From Clostridium jeddahitimonense (GTDB taxonomy: Bacteria > Bacillota > Clostridia > Clostridiales > Clostridiaceae), in NCBI GenBank assembly GCA_000753455.2, contig LM994670.1:270464-334463 (forward strand): a DNA stretch of 64,000 nucleotides. Reading direction: 5' to 3'. Each line of letters starts with the position of its first letter. Positions within the stretch are counted from its first letter, which is position 1. The position numbers and the translations under genes were made by a program. The notes beneath the pieces are model-generated. The model was given only the letters and a program-made list of their open reading frames with translations. It was not told where the DNA came from and searched no databases. Below are positions 63,552-64,000 of this stretch, piece after piece.

Positions 63552-63598
63552 AAATGACAAGTACTAGGAAGTTATTCCTAATTACTTGTCATTTTTCT
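63552..63598 (+). terminator. Intrinsic terminator of the GH1 gene
   Basis: Stem AAATGACAAGTACTAGGAA/TTCCTAATTACTTGTCATTT with T-tract. Confidence 0.85.
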
Positions 63599-63722
63599 TT
63601 AAAAATTATAAGATAAATATACAAAATAATTATTGGGTAATATATAAATAGGTTGTTTTATAATTAATATTTTATTACAATGTAGTACAAAAAGAAGCTA
63701 AAGAAAAAGGGGAAGTAGAAGT

Positions 63723-64000
63723 ATGTTTAGTCACGATAAAATTCAAAGTTTAAACGAATTAGAATTATCTCTATATAGCTATATAATAAAAAATAGTGAA
63801 AAAGTTATATATATGAGAATTAGAGAATTAGCAAACGAAGCTCATGTTTCTACTACTACAATTTTGAGGTTTTGTAAAAAGTTAAACTGTGATGGATTTT
63901 CTGAATTTAAAGTAAAATTAAAATTATACATAGAAAATGGAGAGAGTAATCAATTGACTGATAATACTGCAATGTTGATTGATTTCTTAAGAAAATCAGA
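63723..64000 (+). CDS. RpiR/MurR family transcriptional regulator, N-terminal part
   Basis: Starts ATG 63723 after AAAAGGGGAAG and runs off the right edge; 92 residues visible, too late for a closed frame. The N-terminal RpiR helix-turn-helix is seen in MRIRELANEAHVSTTTILRF and CKKLNCDGFSEFKVKLKL. A sugar-phosphate-binding SIS domain is expected beyond the edge. RpiR proteins regulate sugar catabolism, here probably the GH1 gene and possibly a PTS. Confidence 0.85.
   Translation, partial: MFSHDKIQSLNELELSLYSYIIKNSEKVIYMRIRELANEAHVSTTTILRFCKKLNCDGFSEFKVKLKLYIENGESNQLTDNTAMLIDFLRKS

Overview
The window comes from a low-GC, endospore-forming Firmicute, almost certainly a Clostridium sensu stricto (cluster I). 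The evidence is the strong AT bias, the GGAGG-type ribosome binding sites, a Clostridium-style sporulation set (SipL, SpoIIR, SpoIID, SpoIIQ, SpoIIID, YabG, YyaC, CotS-like kinases), a thiolase, cyanophycin genes and a raiA noncoding RNA. Nearly all of it is chromosomal core. I see no prophage, integrase, IS transposase, CRISPR array or restriction/defence island. The window opens inside a CotS-like gene and closes inside an RpiR-type regulator gene.

Layout. 1-6.3 kb: spore-surface cluster (two CotS-like kinases around a glycosyltransferase, YabG protease, Veg, SipL), with a candidate small RNA on the minus strand between veg and sipL. 6.3-9.8 kb: cyanophycinase and cyanophycin synthetase. 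9.9-13.3 kb: ispE, spoIIR, a PP-loop ATPase, a DUF1934 protein and a DnaA-domain-IV-like small protein. 13.5-26 kb: nucleotide, translation and termination housekeeping (pyrG, rho, rpmE, tdk, a DUF1385-PrmC fusion, prfA, tsaC, rpiB, upp, dCMP deaminase), then thlA behind a promoter that carries a Rex-type operator. 26-32.8 kb: the complete F1Fo ATP synthase operon atpIBEFHAGDC. 33-39.6 kb: ywmB-murA-spoIID, spoIIQ, spoIIID-mbl, yyaC and an unknown membrane-anchored protein. 39.8-40.3 kb: six tRNA genes. 40.4-43.1 kb: SAM riboswitch-metK, then nagA on the minus strand. 43.2-52 kb: recD2, a degenerate ComFA-like protein, comFC, raiA RNA, hpf, secA, and prfB with its programmed frameshift. 52-59 kb: M28 peptidase, small membrane protein, tex, FMN riboswitch-ribU, tsaE-tsaB-rimI. 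59.2-64 kb: tRNA-Trp, recQ, a small unknown protein, a GH1 6-phospho-beta-glycosidase and an RpiR regulator.

How the parts connect. Two metabolite riboswitches (SAM over metK, FMN over ribU) end in clear intrinsic terminators. Translation and ribosome care are heavily represented: RF1, RF2, the RF methyltransferase PrmC, L31, HPF, Tex, and TsaB/TsaC/TsaE for t6A tRNA modification. The sporulation genes span forespore signalling (SpoIIR), engulfment (SpoIID, SpoIIQ), mother-cell transcription (SpoIIID) and coat assembly (SipL, YabG, CotS-like).

The points most worth a second look are: the minus-strand small RNA candidate at 4322-4445; the raiA RNA with its own promoter and terminator; an AT-rich inverted-repeat element that appears to sit inside the P3 arm of the SAM riboswitch; the eroded ComFA-like protein; the DUF1385-PrmC fusion; the Rex-type operator at thlA; and a SpoIIQ whose zinc ligands are all replaced. 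I do not see a convincing wholly new multi-gene system; the small RNA and the repeat in the riboswitch are the best candidates for something undescribed.
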